From positions 186,001 to 250,000 of the forward strand of contig NZ_MAOE01000035.1 of assembly GCF_001884185.1 (NCBI RefSeq): a DNA stretch of 64,000 bases. Reading direction: 5' to 3'. Positions 20,945 through 30,416 of this stretch are shown in pieces. A program made the position numbers and the translations under genes. Every line of letters begins with the position of its first letter. Position 1 is the first letter of the stretch. Source of the stretch: Bacillus albus (GTDB lineage Bacteria; Bacillota; Bacilli; Bacillales; Bacillaceae_G). Under the pieces are notes generated by a model. It was not told the origin of the DNA. It saw nothing but the letters and a program-made list of their open reading frames with translations, and made no database searches.

Positions 20945-22054
20945 TTGTTCTTGTGTTTCTTTTTCTTTTTCTCGTTCAGCAGCCATTTCAGCAGCAATTA
21001 CATCGATTTCTTTTTTCAGTTCTTCTACCATTATTTCTTCTGGTACTTTACGAACGACTTGCCCTTTACGGAATAATAGTCCTTCTCCACGTGCACCAGC
21101 AATACCGATATCAGCTTCACGAGCTTCACCAGGACCGTTTACAGCGCAGCCAAGTACTGCAACTTTAATTGGTACTTGTAGTGTAGAGATATATTCTTCC
21201 ACTTCGTTAGCGATGCTAATTAAATCAATTTCAATACGACCACAAGTTGGACAAGAAATAAGCGTTGCTGCATTAGATGCAAGGCCGAATGACTTTAATA
21301 GTTCACGCGCAACTTTTACTTCTTCAACTGGGTCAGCACTTAATGAAATACGTAATGTATTTCCGATGCCTTTATTTAAGATTGCTCCAAGACCAGCGGC
21401 ACTTTTTACAGTTCCAGCAAATAATGTTCCAGATTCTGTAATACCTAAATGTAATGGGTAATCAAAAGCACGTGCAGCTTTCTCGTATGCTTCAATTGCT
21501 AAGTTAACATCAGAGGCCTTCATAGATACGATAATATCGTGGAAATCTAAGTCCTCTAAAATTTTAATGTGATGTAGGGCACTCTCGACCATACCATCTG
21601 CAGTTGGGTATCCGTACTTTTCTAAAATGTGACGCTCTAACGAACCTGCGTTTACACCGATACGGATTGGAATACCGCGTTCTTTTGCTGCATTTACTAC
21701 AGCTTCTACTTTATGGCGACGACCAATGTTACCTGGATTGATACGTACTTTATCAATGCCACCTTCAATTGCTTTTAAAGCAAGGCGATAATCAAAATGA
21801 ATATCAGCAACAAGTGGAATGTTGATTTGTTTTTTAATATCAGCAATAGCATTTGCTGCGCGTTCGTCTGGAACAGCAACACGCACGACTTGACAGCCAG
21901 CTTCTTCTAAACGTTTAATTTCAGCAACTGTTGCTTCAACATCATGTGTTTTTGTTGTTGTCATACTTTGTATAATTAATTCATTATTACCGCCAATTGT
22001 TAAATTACCGACTTTAACTGGACGTGTTTTTGTACGATGAGTCATTTCATTCAC
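20942..22054 (-). CDS. ispG: 4-hydroxy-3-methylbut-2-en-1-yl diphosphate synthase IspG (GcpE)
   Basis: 370 residues: a TIM-barrel then a [4Fe-4S] domain with SCPTCGR and [10 protein letters not shown] cysteines. It converts MEcPP to HMBPP, the penultimate MEP-pathway step, feeding IspH. A short Glu/Lys-rich tail is species-specific. It has its own promoter at 22165-22194 with a structured leader. Confidence 0.98.
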   Translation of the reverse strand: MNEMTHRTKTRPVKVGNLTIGGNNELIIQSMTTTKTHDVEATVAEIKRLEEAGCQVVRVAVPDERAANAIADIKKQINIPLVADIHFDYRLALKAIEGGIDKVRINPGNIGRRHKVEAVVNAAKERGIPIRIGVNAGSLERHILEKYGYPTADGMVESALHHIKILEDLDFHDIIVSMKASDVNLAIEAYEKAARAFDYPLHLGITESGTLFAGTVKSAAGLGAILNKGIGNTLRISLSADPVEEVKVARELLKSFGLASNAATLISCPTCGRIEIDLISIANEVEEYISTLQVPIKVAVLGCAVNGPGEAREADIGIAGARGEGLLFRKGQVVRKVPEEIMVEELKKEIDVIAAEMAAEREKEKETQEQ

Positions 22055-22134
22055 GAATAGATCGCTCTCCTTATAAAAGAAGTTTCTTATTTAGTCCCTT
22101 ATATCAAGGATAGTATACGTGACACAGGGCTATA

Positions 22135-22194
22135 GAAACCGAAGTGCTCGGTTTCACTTTTACTATTGTATCAGCGCCTTTATGTAATTGACAA
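22135..22194 (-). promoter_or_regulatory. ispG promoter and 5'-leader hairpin
   Basis: Minus strand: TTGTCA (22194-22189), 18-bp spacer, TACAAT (22170-22165). The hairpin GAAACCG AAGTGCT CGGTTTC (22155-22135) begins about where transcription should start, so the mRNA would carry a stem-loop at its 5' end. A 5' hairpin can protect mRNA from decay; a terminator role for the LysM gene is less likely because no U-run follows. Confidence 0.6.
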
Positions 22195-22209
22195 GGATTA
22201 AGTGATTGC

Positions 22210-22584
22210 TTATTGATATAACGGGAATTTATAAGACTTTCCAATTTGGATTTTTGTAGCAGATGTACTTTTGTTCAGCTGTTTAAAGTCATCAATTACC
22301 TTTTCAATAGAAGGGATTTTTTTCTTGTTAATTTGTTCGGTAATAGAAAGAACTGTCTCACCTGTTTTGACTTCAATTGTTTTATAGGAGACATCTGTTT
22401 CTTTTTCTGCTTTGTTCTTTTTCTTTTGTTTTGTATCTGTACTTTCTTGTTTTATCGTTTGGGCTGCAGTTGTTTTTTTATATGAACTTAACATCGGTAA
22501 AGTGCCGATTTTTATATCGTAATAAAATATATAACCAAGAACAAGCACGAATAAGAATACACCTAATCTTTTCATATTCTTCAC
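22210..22584 (-). CDS. yqfZ: Membrane-anchored LysM domain protein (YqfZ-like)
   Basis: 124 residues: one N-terminal membrane segment (about 5-24), a Lys/Thr/Glu linker, and a LysM domain (about 70-124; YKTIEVKTGETVLSITEQIN). LysM binds GlcNAc-containing polymers, so it is probably an extracytoplasmic peptidoglycan-bound protein. Its place beside ispG matches yqfZ. A GGAGTGAAGAAT site precedes the ATG. Confidence 0.85.
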   Translation of the reverse strand: MKNMKRLGVFLFVLVLGYIFYYDIKIGTLPMLSSYKKTTAAQTIKQESTDTKQKKKNKAEKETDVSYKTIEVKTGETVLSITEQINKKKIPSIEKVIDDFKQLNKSTSATKIQIGKSYKFPLYQ

Positions 22585-22611
22585 TCCTTTGCTAGGAATA
22601 TATGCTTGTCC

Positions 22612-22642
22612 AAAAAAAAAATGCCTATTTAGGCATTTTTTT
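22612..22642 (-). terminator. Terminator of the DUF1189 gene
   Basis: AAATGCCTA TTT TAGGCATTT with A/T-runs on both sides. Confidence 0.85.
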
Positions 22643-22647
22643 CGTTA

Positions 22648-23406
22648 TTATTTTTCTTTCGGTTTTGGAACTTCTTTAATCGTTAAGTATAGAACAATTA
22701 AAACAACTGCGATATAAATGAATGTTGAACCAGGTACAACAATTTTGAATGAATCCATAATCATAAAGAAGATGGTTGGGATTGTGTAGCTGTAAGCAGT
22801 TAAAGTCCATACTTGCTTATAAGATAATTTACGTTGACCACTCATAGCGGAACCTATAAACGCAAGTAAAGTAATTCCTAAGAAAGTAATAAACAGTTGG
22901 AATAGGTACACTAACACGCCGATAACAGCTAATAAAATTGGATAAATACTATCGAATACAGAAATGAAATCTTGCAAATCTTTCTTCTCAAGAGATGTCC
23001 CTAATAAATCATTGTAGGAGTATGTTTGTGTTTGACCATTTCCTATAGAAACTACTTTATCTTTTAAAATAAATAAACCAGTTTTATTTTGGTATTGTTC
23101 TATATCTGTTGTATTTGGATCAAATACGAAAAGAGCATCTCCCTCTTCTTTTTGAATAGGTTGCTCAATATCAGCTTTTAGTTCACCATTTTCGATTTTA
23201 AAATCAGGTAAATCTTTTTCAATTGCTTGATTTACCATGGTAACACTATCTTGTATAAAGCTACCGTAAAAGAACGTTCTTGGAATAGTAGTGATTAGAC
23301 AAAGTAGCATAATATACAAAATGGTTTTTCCGATTTTTTGAAAACGGAATAACGCCATATCTTTAGGCGAATATACGCTTTTGGCTAATTGGGTAAATAT
23401 GGACAT
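22648..23406 (-). CDS. yqgB: DUF1189 membrane protein (YqgB-like)
   Basis: 252 residues from ATG 23406 (MSIFTQLAKSVYSPKDM), preceded by AAAGGAAGTG; the upstream ATG at 23439 has no site. One membrane segment near residue 35, a soluble extracytoplasmic domain (about 55-150), then three or four further segments. DUF1189 proteins are common in Bacillus; one family member in B. subtilis is associated with maltose utilisation, but no function can be given here. Confidence 0.85.
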   Translation of the reverse strand: MSIFTQLAKSVYSPKDMALFRFQKIGKTILYIMLLCLITTIPRTFFYGSFIQDSVTMVNQAIEKDLPDFKIENGELKADIEQPIQKEEGDALFVFDPNTTDIEQYQNKTGLFILKDKVVSIGNGQTQTYSYNDLLGTSLEKKDLQDFISVFDSIYPILLAVIGVLVYLFQLFITFLGITLLAFIGSAMSGQRKLSYKQVWTLTAYSYTIPTIFFMIMDSFKIVVPGSTFIYIAVVLIVLYLTIKEVPKPKEK

Positions 23407-23546
23407 AGATTCACTTCCTTTATGTATGTATAAAATCATTGTAACGTAGGAATCTAGGGAAGCTCAAGATATATTATATTTACATATAGTGGAGATAACT
23501 AAATTTCTTTTTATTATTTTTCTTCTTTTAAAAGAGAAAAATACAA

Positions 23547-23576
23547 TTGACACTTTTCTTTTCTATATGGTAAATT
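23547..23576 (+). promoter_or_regulatory. Promoter of the CAU tRNA
   Basis: TTGACA (23547-23552), 18-bp spacer, TAAATT (23571-23576). It lies about 70 nt before the mature tRNA. Confidence 0.55.
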
Positions 23577-23647
23577 TATCTTACATTTCTTGAAGAATAT
23601 ATCCGATAGGAATTCTATATTTGATATATTGTTACATACATAATTGT

Positions 23648-23721
23648 GGACCCTTAGCTCAGCTGGTTAGAGCAGACGGCTCATAACCGTCCGGTCGTAG
23701 GTTCGAGTCCTACAGGGTCCA
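23648..23721 (+). tRNA. tRNA with CAU anticodon, probably tRNA-Ile2 (lysidine type), possibly tRNA-Met
   Basis: 74 nt with a complete cloverleaf: acceptor GGACCCT / AGGGTCC, D-arm AGCTCAGCTGGTTAGAGC, anticodon arm GACGG CTCATAA CCGTC and T-arm with GTTCGAGTCC. CCA is not encoded (ATAT follows). CAU can be initiator, elongator Met or Ile2; C4-G69 and C5-G68 are the acceptor pairs known to favour TilS recognition, so Ile2 is preferred. The first pair G1-C72 excludes a normal initiator. Confidence 0.9.
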
Positions 23722-23753
23722 TATCCATTTCACATGTTTATTATGTCAGCAGG

Positions 23754-23783
23754 AAGCTTCCTTGTAGAAGGGAGCTTTTTTTA
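23754..23783 (+). terminator. Terminator after the tRNA
   Basis: AAGCTTCCTT GTAG AAGGGAGCTT followed by TTTTT. Confidence 0.8.
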
Positions 23784-23862
23784 CGGAATATATGAGCATT
23801 TTAATTGAAAAGAAGTGGGAATTTTGCTACTTTAATGATAGCAAGACAATGTGATTTATTTG

Positions 23863-23891
23863 TTTGCACCCTATGGCAATTAGGGTAGAAT
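23863..23891 (+). promoter_or_regulatory. sodA promoter
   Basis: TTTGCA (23863-23868), 17-bp spacer and TAGAAT (23886-23891), 51 nt before the ATG. Confidence 0.65.
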
Positions 23892-23942
23892 GAAGTTGTA
23901 TGTCACTTAAGTGGCAATACATAAACTGGGAGGAATATAACA

Positions 23943-24554
23943 ATGGCAAAACACGAATTACCAAATTTACCTTATGCGTATGATGCTTTAGAGCCTCACT
24001 TTGACAAAGAAACAATGAACATCCATCATACAAAACATCATAACACGTACATTACAAACTTAAACGCTGCTTTAGAAGGTCATGCAGAATTAGCTGACAA
24101 AAGCGTAGAAGAATTAGTTGCAAACTTAAACGAAGTACCAGAAGCAATCCGTACAGCTGTACGTAACAATGGTGGCGGACATGCTAACCATACATTCTTC
24201 TGGACAATCTTATCTCCAAACGGTGGCGGACAACCAGTAGGCGAACTTGCAACTGCAATTGAAGCGAAATTCGGTAGCTTCGATGCATTCAAAGAAGAAT
24301 TCGCAAAAGCTGGCGCAACTCGTTTCGGTTCTGGTTGGGCTTGGTTAGTAGTAAATAATGGTGAGTTAGAAGTAACAAGCACGCCAAACCAAGATTCTCC
24401 TCTAACTGAAGGTAAAACTCCAGTTATCGGTTTAGATGTTTGGGAGCATGCTTACTACTTAAATTACCAAAACCGTCGTCCAGATTACATCGGTGCATTC
24501 TGGAATGTTGTAGATTGGAACGCTGCTGAAAAACGTTACCAAGAAGCAAAATAA
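23943..24554 (+). CDS. sodA: Superoxide dismutase, Mn-type
   Basis: 203 residues. The metal ligands are visible in IHHTKHH (His28), NHTFFW and DVWEHAYY (Asp and His). The [11 protein letters not shown] and QDSPL segments favour a manganese enzyme of the SodA type. It converts superoxide to peroxide in the cytoplasm and spore. The GGGAGGAATATAAC site is strong, and synonymous codons look optimised, as for a highly expressed gene. Confidence 0.98.
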
Positions 24555-24569
24555 TTGCAATAACGATAG

Positions 24570-24602
24570 AAAAAAGCTAGGAGAATGCTCCTAGCTTTTT
24601 TC
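24570..24602 (+). terminator. Terminator after sodA
   Basis: AAAAAGCTAGGAG AATG CTCCTAGCTTTTTT. Confidence 0.93.
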
Positions 24603-24671
24603 TATGCTCTCCTTTTACATAATTGAGCTTGTCTTTGGAAGACTAGAACATGAAGTAAAGGAGAGTTGTGT

Positions 24672-25949
24672 ATGAAGTGGAAACATGTAATTGGTGACGT
24701 TGAAGTGAATCGGGATTTAGTGTTATTGCTCCTTATTGGAGGTTTATACACGCTCGCAATTTCTTTATCGAATACGTTTGTTAACATTTATTTATGGAAA
24801 CAAACGCAAAATTATGTGAATCTTGGCTTATATAATTTGGCCAGCGTTGTATTACAGCCTCTCACATTTCTTATAGGTGGGAAATTAGCGAAGCGTATTG
24901 ATCGCTCAATTTTGTTGCGAATAGGCGTAGGCACGTTAGCAGTTTTTTTTATCGTTGTTTTAGTGGCGGGAAAAAGCGCTTCTCACTATATTTTATTAAT
25001 GGGGGCTCTTTTAGGAGTCGGATATGGTTTTTACTGGCTCGCGTTTAACTTATTAACATTTGAGATTACAGAACCAGAAACAAGAGATTTTTTTAACGGG
25101 TTTCTAGGACTTCTTACATCCTTCTCTGGCATGATTGGACCGATAGCAGCTGGATACACAATTTCACGTATGGAAAAATGGAGTGGCTATACGGTCATAT
25201 TCTTTCTTTCGTTACTGTTATTTGCAATTGCTGTCATTTTAAGCTTTTTTGTATCTAAGAGAGAATGTGAAGGTCGGTATGAAATTGTACAAGTATTGAA
25301 AGAGCGGCAAATTGATAAAAATTGGGGAAGAATTACACGTGCACATTTTTTTCAAGGGTTAAGAGAGGGAACGTTTATTTTTGTTATTTCAGTGTACGTG
25401 TATTTAGCAACTGATAGCGAGCTTGCATTAGGGAAATATAGCTTAGTAAATTCGGCAGTATCATTTGTATGTTACTACTTAGTCACTCGTATGTTAAAGA
25501 AGGAATGGCGGAAAAAAGCAATTTTGCTTGGAGGCATTATTTTATATGCTGTCGTATTTTTAGTTATATTCAACGTTACATACAAAAAATTACTTATTTA
25601 TGCAGCGTGTATCGCGATTGCATACCCCATTTTACTCGTTCCGTACGGATCCATGACATATGATGTAATTGGTAGAGCGAAAAATGCGAGAGAGTGGCGA
25701 GTTGAGTATGTAGTTGTCCGGGAATTGTGGTTAAATGCAGGAAGAATTTGCTCGATTTTAAGTTTTTTATGTGCTGTACTATTCTTCCCGCCTGAAAAAA
25801 GTTTACCTTACTTATTATGTATTTTAGGTGCAGGACATTTTCTTATTTATTTTGCAGTTAAAAATGTCAAATATAATGAGGGAAATGCGAGTAAAACAAG
25901 TATTGTAACGCAAGGAACCACGCAGAATCAAACAGAACCAGAAGGTTAA
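24672..25949 (+). CDS. yqgE: MFS transporter (YqgE-like)
   Basis: 425 residues with about twelve hydrophobic segments, starting at ATG 24672 after AAAGGAGAG. The central cytoplasmic loop follows SKRECEGRYEIVQ. Placement between sodA and pbpA is as for B. subtilis yqgE, an uncharacterised major-facilitator protein. Substrate unknown. The hydrophilic C-terminal tail is Thr/Gln-rich. Confidence 0.87.
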   Translation: MKWKHVIGDVEVNRDLVLLLLIGGLYTLAISLSNTFVNIYLWKQTQNYVNLGLYNLASVVLQPLTFLIGGKLAKRIDRSILLRIGVGTLAVFFIVVLVAGKSASHYILLMGALLGVGYGFYWLAFNLLTFEITEPETRDFFNGFLGLLTSFSGMIGPIAAGYTISRMEKWSGYTVIFFLSLLLFAIAVILSFFVSKRECEGRYEIVQVLKERQIDKNWGRITRAHFFQGLREGTFIFVISVYVYLATDSELALGKYSLVNSAVSFVCYYLVTRMLKKEWRKKAILLGGIILYAVVFLVIFNVTYKKLLIYAACIAIAYPILLVPYGSMTYDVIGRAKNAREWRVEYVVVRELWLNAGRICSILSFLCAVLFFPPEKSLPYLLCILGAGHFLIYFAVKNVKYNEGNASKTSIVTQGTTQNQTEPEG

Positions 25950-25998
25950 CTTCTCGGTTGTTTTATGCTAGAATAGAAAAAGATGTAAGACAGCAGTG

Positions 25999-26022
25999 AG
26001 GACACCTGTATGAAGGTGTCCC
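25999..26022 (+). repeat. Hairpin between the MFS gene and the PBP gene
   Basis: GGACACCT GTATGA AGGTGTCC followed by CTTTC; a stable stem without a proper T-run, perhaps a weak terminator. Confidence 0.45.
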
Positions 26023-26058
26023 TTTCACATTACATAGCTGTTGGTAGAGGGGGTTTGT

Positions 26059-28182
26059 ATGGGCAAGAAGCAGAAACAACAAAAGAAAAAGACTCACGTT
26101 CCTTTTCGGTTAAACGTGCTGTTTTTCTGCGTGTTTTTAATGTTCTCCGCGGTTATTGTAAGGCTTGGTTATGTACAAATTGTTCGCGGTGAGGAATATA
26201 AGAATGAAGTGGAGAGGAAAGAAAACTCGACGATCAGTAATCCTGTACCACGTGGGAAAATATTTGACCGTTATGGGCGAGCTGTAGTAGATAATGCAGC
26301 TGTACGTACGATTACATTTACAAAAATGAAAGGATCAACTGCAGAGGCTCGCTTAGAAACAGCGAAAAAGCTAGCAGATTTGATTGAAGTACCGACAGAT
26401 AAATTAACAGATCGCGATAAAAAAGATTATTGGCTTGCTATTCATAAAGAGGAAGCGCAAGAAAAAATTACGGATAAAGATCGTCAAGCGTTTAAAGATA
26501 AAAAAATTGACGATAAAGAATTAGACGAGCGTCAACGAAATCGCGTGACAGAAGAAGAAGTGAATCAATTATCCGCAAAAGATTTAGAAGTACTAGCGAT
26601 TAAAAGTAAAATGGACGGCGGATATGCGATGACGCCACAAGTCATTAAGAAGGATGCCACAGAAAAAGAATATGCGATTATTAGTGAAAACCTAGCAACA
26701 TTACCGGGTGTAGATACAAGTGTCGATTGGGAACGAAAATATGCATATGATGGTGATTTATTCCGAAGTGTACTTGGTGGGGTGTCAACGTCTGATGAAG
26801 GTTTACCGAGAGAAAGACTAGATTACTATCTTGTTCGTGATTATAATCGAAATGAACGAGTAGGAAAAAGTTATCTTGAACAGCAATATGAAGATAGTTT
26901 GCACGGCACGAAAGCAGAAGTGAAAAATATTACAGATAAAAACGGTAATATTTTAGAAACGATTAACGTATCAAAAGGACAAAGTGGTAATGATCTGAAT
27001 TTAACAATTGATATGGAATTACAAAAGCGTGTAGAAGAAATTATCACGAAAAGTTTATTGAGATATAAAGGTGGGCAACCGCTTCTAGATCGTGCATTCG
27101 TTGTAATGATGAATCCAAAAAATGGTGAAGTTTTATCTATGGCAGGAAAACAGTTAGTGGAAGAAAATGGCGAAACGAAAGTACAAGATTTCGCATTAGG
27201 AACGATGACAAGTTCTTATCCGATGGGATCGACTGTAAAAGGTGCGACAGTACTTACAGGGTATCAAACAGGTGCGATTCAACCAGGTTCAGTTCAGCTT
27301 GATGAACCAATTAAATTAAAGGGAACGAAACAAAAAGCTTCGTGGAAGACGATGGGATATATTAATGATTTAACAGCATTAAAAATGTCTTCTAACGTAT
27401 ATATGTTTAAAACAGCGATGAATCTCGCAGGCGTTCAATATGTGAGAGGTGGTACGTTAGATATACCACAAAAAGCATTTGATACGATGCGTTATTATTT
27501 CGGACAGTTTGGACTTGGCGTAAAAACAGGTATTGATTTACCGAATGAATCTGCGGGTCAAATCGGTAGAGGAGATCAGCCAGGTTTCTTATTAGATTTA
27601 TCAATTGGACAGTATGATACGTATACACCACTTCAATTAGCACAATATGTTTCAACAATTGCAAATGGTGGTTACCGTATGCAGCCGCAAGTTGTAAAGG
27701 AAATTCGTCAACCGTCAGCGAAACCAGATGAAGTAGGAAAAGTTGTTCATTCAATGGAGCCGAAAGTACTAAATCGTGTTGATATGCCTGAATCACAAAT
27801 TAAACGTGTTCAGGAAGGATTTAGACAAGTATTTAATGAGTCTGGTGGTACAGCTGCGAAATACTTTACAGGCGCACAATATAAAGCTGCTGGTAAAACA
27901 GGTACAGCTCAAACTGTGTATGGCGGAGATAAAGAGATTGGTAGAAATGCAAAGGGTGAGCGTAAAGAGACATATAACTTAACGTTAGTAGGTTATGCAC
28001 CATTTGAAGACCCTGAAGTAGCATTTTCTGTTGTTGTACCTTGGGTAGATGATAAATCAGGTATTAACGGTTATATTAGCCGTGACATTATGGACGCGTA
28101 TTTTGATTTGAAAAAAGTAGAAAATGGCGAAGCTACACAAGAGGAAATAGATAAGAAAAATAAAGAGCAAGATGATGAATAA
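26059..28182 (+). CDS. pbpA: Class B penicillin-binding protein 2 (transpeptidase)
   Basis: 707 residues from ATG 26059 (site AGAGGGGG). A basic N-terminus (MGKKQKQQKKK), one membrane anchor, a dimerisation domain, then the transpeptidase domain with active-site STVK, the SSN motif (KMSSNVYM) and KTGT. Class B PBPs crosslink peptidoglycan; the locus matches B. subtilis pbpA (yqgF), which shapes outgrowing cells together with RodA. The C-terminal tail is Lys/Glu-rich. A strong terminator follows. Confidence 0.93.
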   Translation: MGKKQKQQKKKTHVPFRLNVLFFCVFLMFSAVIVRLGYVQIVRGEEYKNEVERKENSTISNPVPRGKIFDRYGRAVVDNAAVRTITFTKMKGSTAEARLETAKKLADLIEVPTDKLTDRDKKDYWLAIHKEEAQEKITDKDRQAFKDKKIDDKELDERQRNRVTEEEVNQLSAKDLEVLAIKSKMDGGYAMTPQVIKKDATEKEYAIISENLATLPGVDTSVDWERKYAYDGDLFRSVLGGVSTSDEGLPRERLDYYLVRDYNRNERVGKSYLEQQYEDSLHGTKAEVKNITDKNGNILETINVSKGQSGNDLNLTIDMELQKRVEEIITKSLLRYKGGQPLLDRAFVVMMNPKNGEVLSMAGKQLVEENGETKVQDFALGTMTSSYPMGSTVKGATVLTGYQTGAIQPGSVQLDEPIKLKGTKQKASWKTMGYINDLTALKMSSNVYMFKTAMNLAGVQYVRGGTLDIPQKAFDTMRYYFGQFGLGVKTGIDLPNESAGQIGRGDQPGFLLDLSIGQYDTYTPLQLAQYVSTIANGGYRMQPQVVKEIRQPSAKPDEVGKVVHSMEPKVLNRVDMPESQIKRVQEGFRQVFNESGGTAAKYFTGAQYKAAGKTGTAQTVYGGDKEIGRNAKGERKETYNLTLVGYAPFEDPEVAFSVVVPWVDDKSGINGYISRDIMDAYFDLKKVENGEATQEEIDKKNKEQDDE

Positions 28183-28195
28183 AAAAGTTGTAAAA

Positions 28196-28231
28196 AAGCA
28201 CACTATCTGAAAAGATAGTGTGCTTTTTTTT
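28196..28231 (+). terminator. Terminator after the PBP gene
   Basis: AAGCACACTATCT GAAA AGATAGTGTGCTT and a long T-run. Confidence 0.95.
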
Positions 28232-28417
28232 ATGATTCATGCATACGTTTTAATAAGGTGGACAAGCATACAAGCATATTATATCGAAAAAAATAAGAGA
28301 TCTCACAAATGATACTTACACAAGCCTCTAGAGGATAACGATTTTATGAGCCAATTATCTGTGAAGAGGAACGGTGGATACGGATTCGAGTTTACCTTAT
28401 GTTGATTCTTGTGGAAC

Positions 28418-28471
28418 TTTACAAAACTTTTACAAACAATTAAAACCGAATTAATAGTTTAGCAGTATTCT
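28418..28471 (+). promoter_or_regulatory. PhoP box and promoter of the pst operon
   Basis: Four half-sites in exact 11-bp phase: TTTACA (28418), TTTACA (28429), TTAAAA (28440), TTAATA (28451), matching the TTAACA-type PhoP repeats with 5-bp spacers. A possible -10, TATTCT, is at 28466-28471. This is the expected layout of a PhoP-activated promoter used under phosphate limitation. The remaining stretch 28232-28417 holds nothing I can name. Confidence 0.8.
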
Positions 28472-28519
28472 TATATCTGTAATCCTGTTATTTCCGGTTA
28501 CTTCTAGGAGGAAGAACAC

Positions 28520-29437
28520 GTGAAATGGATAAGTGCATCAATTAAAGTTTTCATACTGTCGACATGTTTCTTTTATGTTGGCACATCTACTGCATTTGCT
28601 GTGAATGAAATGGGAGAAGTGAGAGTTGATGGATCCTCAACGGTTTTTCCTATTATAGAAGCGGTAGCGGAGGAATATACAAAGGTGCATCCGAACGTGA
28701 AAATTTCCATCAGTGTTTCTGGAACAGGAGGAGGATTTAATCGTTTCAGTAAAGGAGAAGTAGATATAAATAATGCTTCGAGAGCAATGAAACAAGTGGA
28801 AGAAAATGAAATGAAGAAAAACTCCATTCAGTTTACACCGTTTGAAGTCGCTTACGATGGTCTTACGATCGTTGTAAACCGCCAAAATAATTGGGTAGAC
28901 AATATGACGGTAGACGAGTTACGTGTATTATGGAGTGAAGATGGAAGCGAAAAGCGATGGTCACAAATTCATTCATCATGGCCACGTGAACAGGTGAAGT
29001 TTTATGCGCCAGGTGTAGACTCTGGTACGTATGATTATTTTCAAAACGTCATCTTACAAAATAGTCGCATTGTAAAAAAAGTCTCTTTGTCTGAAGATGA
29101 TCAAGTTATTATGCAAGGGGTAATGAATGATAAAAATGCCATTGCTTTTGTAGGATATGCTTATTATATGGCCAATCGAAATAAGGTGAGAGCAATAAAA
29201 GTGAATGGTGTACTTCCGACGAAAGATACCATTCAATCAGGTAAGTATAAGCCATTATCTAGGTCGCTATTTGCTTATGTGAATGATGCATCTATCCGAA
29301 ATAAAATGAATGTAGCAAATTATGTTGAGTTTATGATTCAGCATGTTGGTAATCTTTCTGAAGAGGTAGGATATGTAAAATTACCAAAAGAAAAATACAA
29401 TGAACAGCTGCGGATGTTAACAGAAATAAAAAGGTAA
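28520..29437 (+). CDS. pstS: Phosphate ABC transporter substrate-binding protein PstS
   Basis: 305 residues. A signal peptide (1-about 28) ends STAFA-VNE. The phosphate-binding motifs DGSSTVFPI, SGTGGGFNRF and the later GVDSGTYDYF (the SGT loop) are intact. It captures phosphate outside the membrane for PstCAB. No good lipobox is seen: the only Cys in the signal is in LSTC, with Thr at -1. TTCTAGGAGGAAG is a strong ribosome-binding site. Confidence 0.95.
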   Translation: MKWISASIKVFILSTCFFYVGTSTAFAVNEMGEVRVDGSSTVFPIIEAVAEEYTKVHPNVKISISVSGTGGGFNRFSKGEVDINNASRAMKQVEENEMKKNSIQFTPFEVAYDGLTIVVNRQNNWVDNMTVDELRVLWSEDGSEKRWSQIHSSWPREQVKFYAPGVDSGTYDYFQNVILQNSRIVKKVSLSEDDQVIMQGVMNDKNAIAFVGYAYYMANRNKVRAIKVNGVLPTKDTIQSGKYKPLSRSLFAYVNDASIRNKMNVANYVEFMIQHVGNLSEEVGYVKLPKEKYNEQLRMLTEIKR

Positions 29438-29464
29438 TGTCAGGGTGGAAAGGGGTTTTCATCT

Positions 29465-30415
29465 TTGGCTCATAATGACAAAAGTCAAATTACATTTTCT
29501 GTGCAACATTTGATTGAAAGAAATACAAAACAAAGAAAAAAAACGCAGCGAATCAATCGAATCGTTCCATTATTACTAAAAATAATTGCTAGCGTGTCTA
29601 TTGTAACGACACTTGGAATTATTTTTACATTGGCAAATGAAACATTGATGTTTTTTCAAAAAATACCATTACTCTCCTTTTTGACAGAGAAAGAATGGTT
29701 ACCTTTTTTTGAAGATCCTAAATTCGGTATATTACCACTTATATGTGGAACGTTGCTTGTAACAGTAATTGCCATGCTCGTAGCAATCCCTATCGGTTTA
29801 GCGTGTGCCGTATTTTTAAGCGAATATGCTTCAAACGGTGCAAGGAAAGTATTAAAACCGATGTTAGAACTATTAGCAGGTATTCCGACAATTGTATATG
29901 GTTTTTTTGCATTAACAGTTGTCACACCGCTTTTACAACGGATTATACCAGATTTACAGTTTTTTAATGCGATCAGTCCAGGTATTGTTATTGGCTTTAT
30001 GATGATACCTACAATTGCGTCTCTATCTGAAGACGCGATGAGAGCTGTAGCGAAAGGAACGAAAGAAGCTTCGTTAGCACTTGGAGCAACTCGGTTTGAG
30101 ATGGTAAAACAAGTCGTGTTTCCTGCAGCTTTTACAGGGATTATGGCAGCGATCATATTAGCTGCTTCCAGGGCAATTGGTGAAACGATGATCGTTGTAA
30201 TTGCAGCGGGATCTACGCCGAACGTATCGCTTAATCCGACACACTCTATTCAAACGCTAACAGCCTATATTGTGCAAGTGAGTTTAGGTGATGCTCCGCA
30301 TGGAACAATTACGTATTACAGCATGTACGCTGTAGGCGCAACTTTATTCTTGTTTACTTTTATCATGAACATCATTTCGCAGTTTATTATGCGCCGCTTT
30401 AGGAAGGTGACATAA
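29465..30415 (+). CDS. pstC: Phosphate ABC transporter permease PstC
   Basis: 316 residues from a TTG start at 29465 with GGAAAGGGG well spaced upstream; no ATG fits. Six membrane segments with the inner-membrane permease loop EASLALGATRFEMVKQVVFP. Forms the channel with PstA. It lies 27 nt after pstS and 1 nt before pstA. Confidence 0.95.
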   Translation: MAHNDKSQITFSVQHLIERNTKQRKKTQRINRIVPLLLKIIASVSIVTTLGIIFTLANETLMFFQKIPLLSFLTEKEWLPFFEDPKFGILPLICGTLLVTVIAMLVAIPIGLACAVFLSEYASNGARKVLKPMLELLAGIPTIVYGFFALTVVTPLLQRIIPDLQFFNAISPGIVIGFMMIPTIASLSEDAMRAVAKGTKEASLALGATRFEMVKQVVFPAAFTGIMAAIILAASRAIGETMIVVIAAGSTPNVSLNPTHSIQTLTAYIVQVSLGDAPHGTITYYSMYAVGATLFLFTFIMNIISQFIMRRFRKVT

Positions 30416-30416
30416 T

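Noticed and set aside
29656..30156. 166-codon open frame on the minus strand inside pstC
   Set aside because: Low-complexity Ile/Ala/Pro shadow of a membrane-protein gene; pstC is intact on the other strand.
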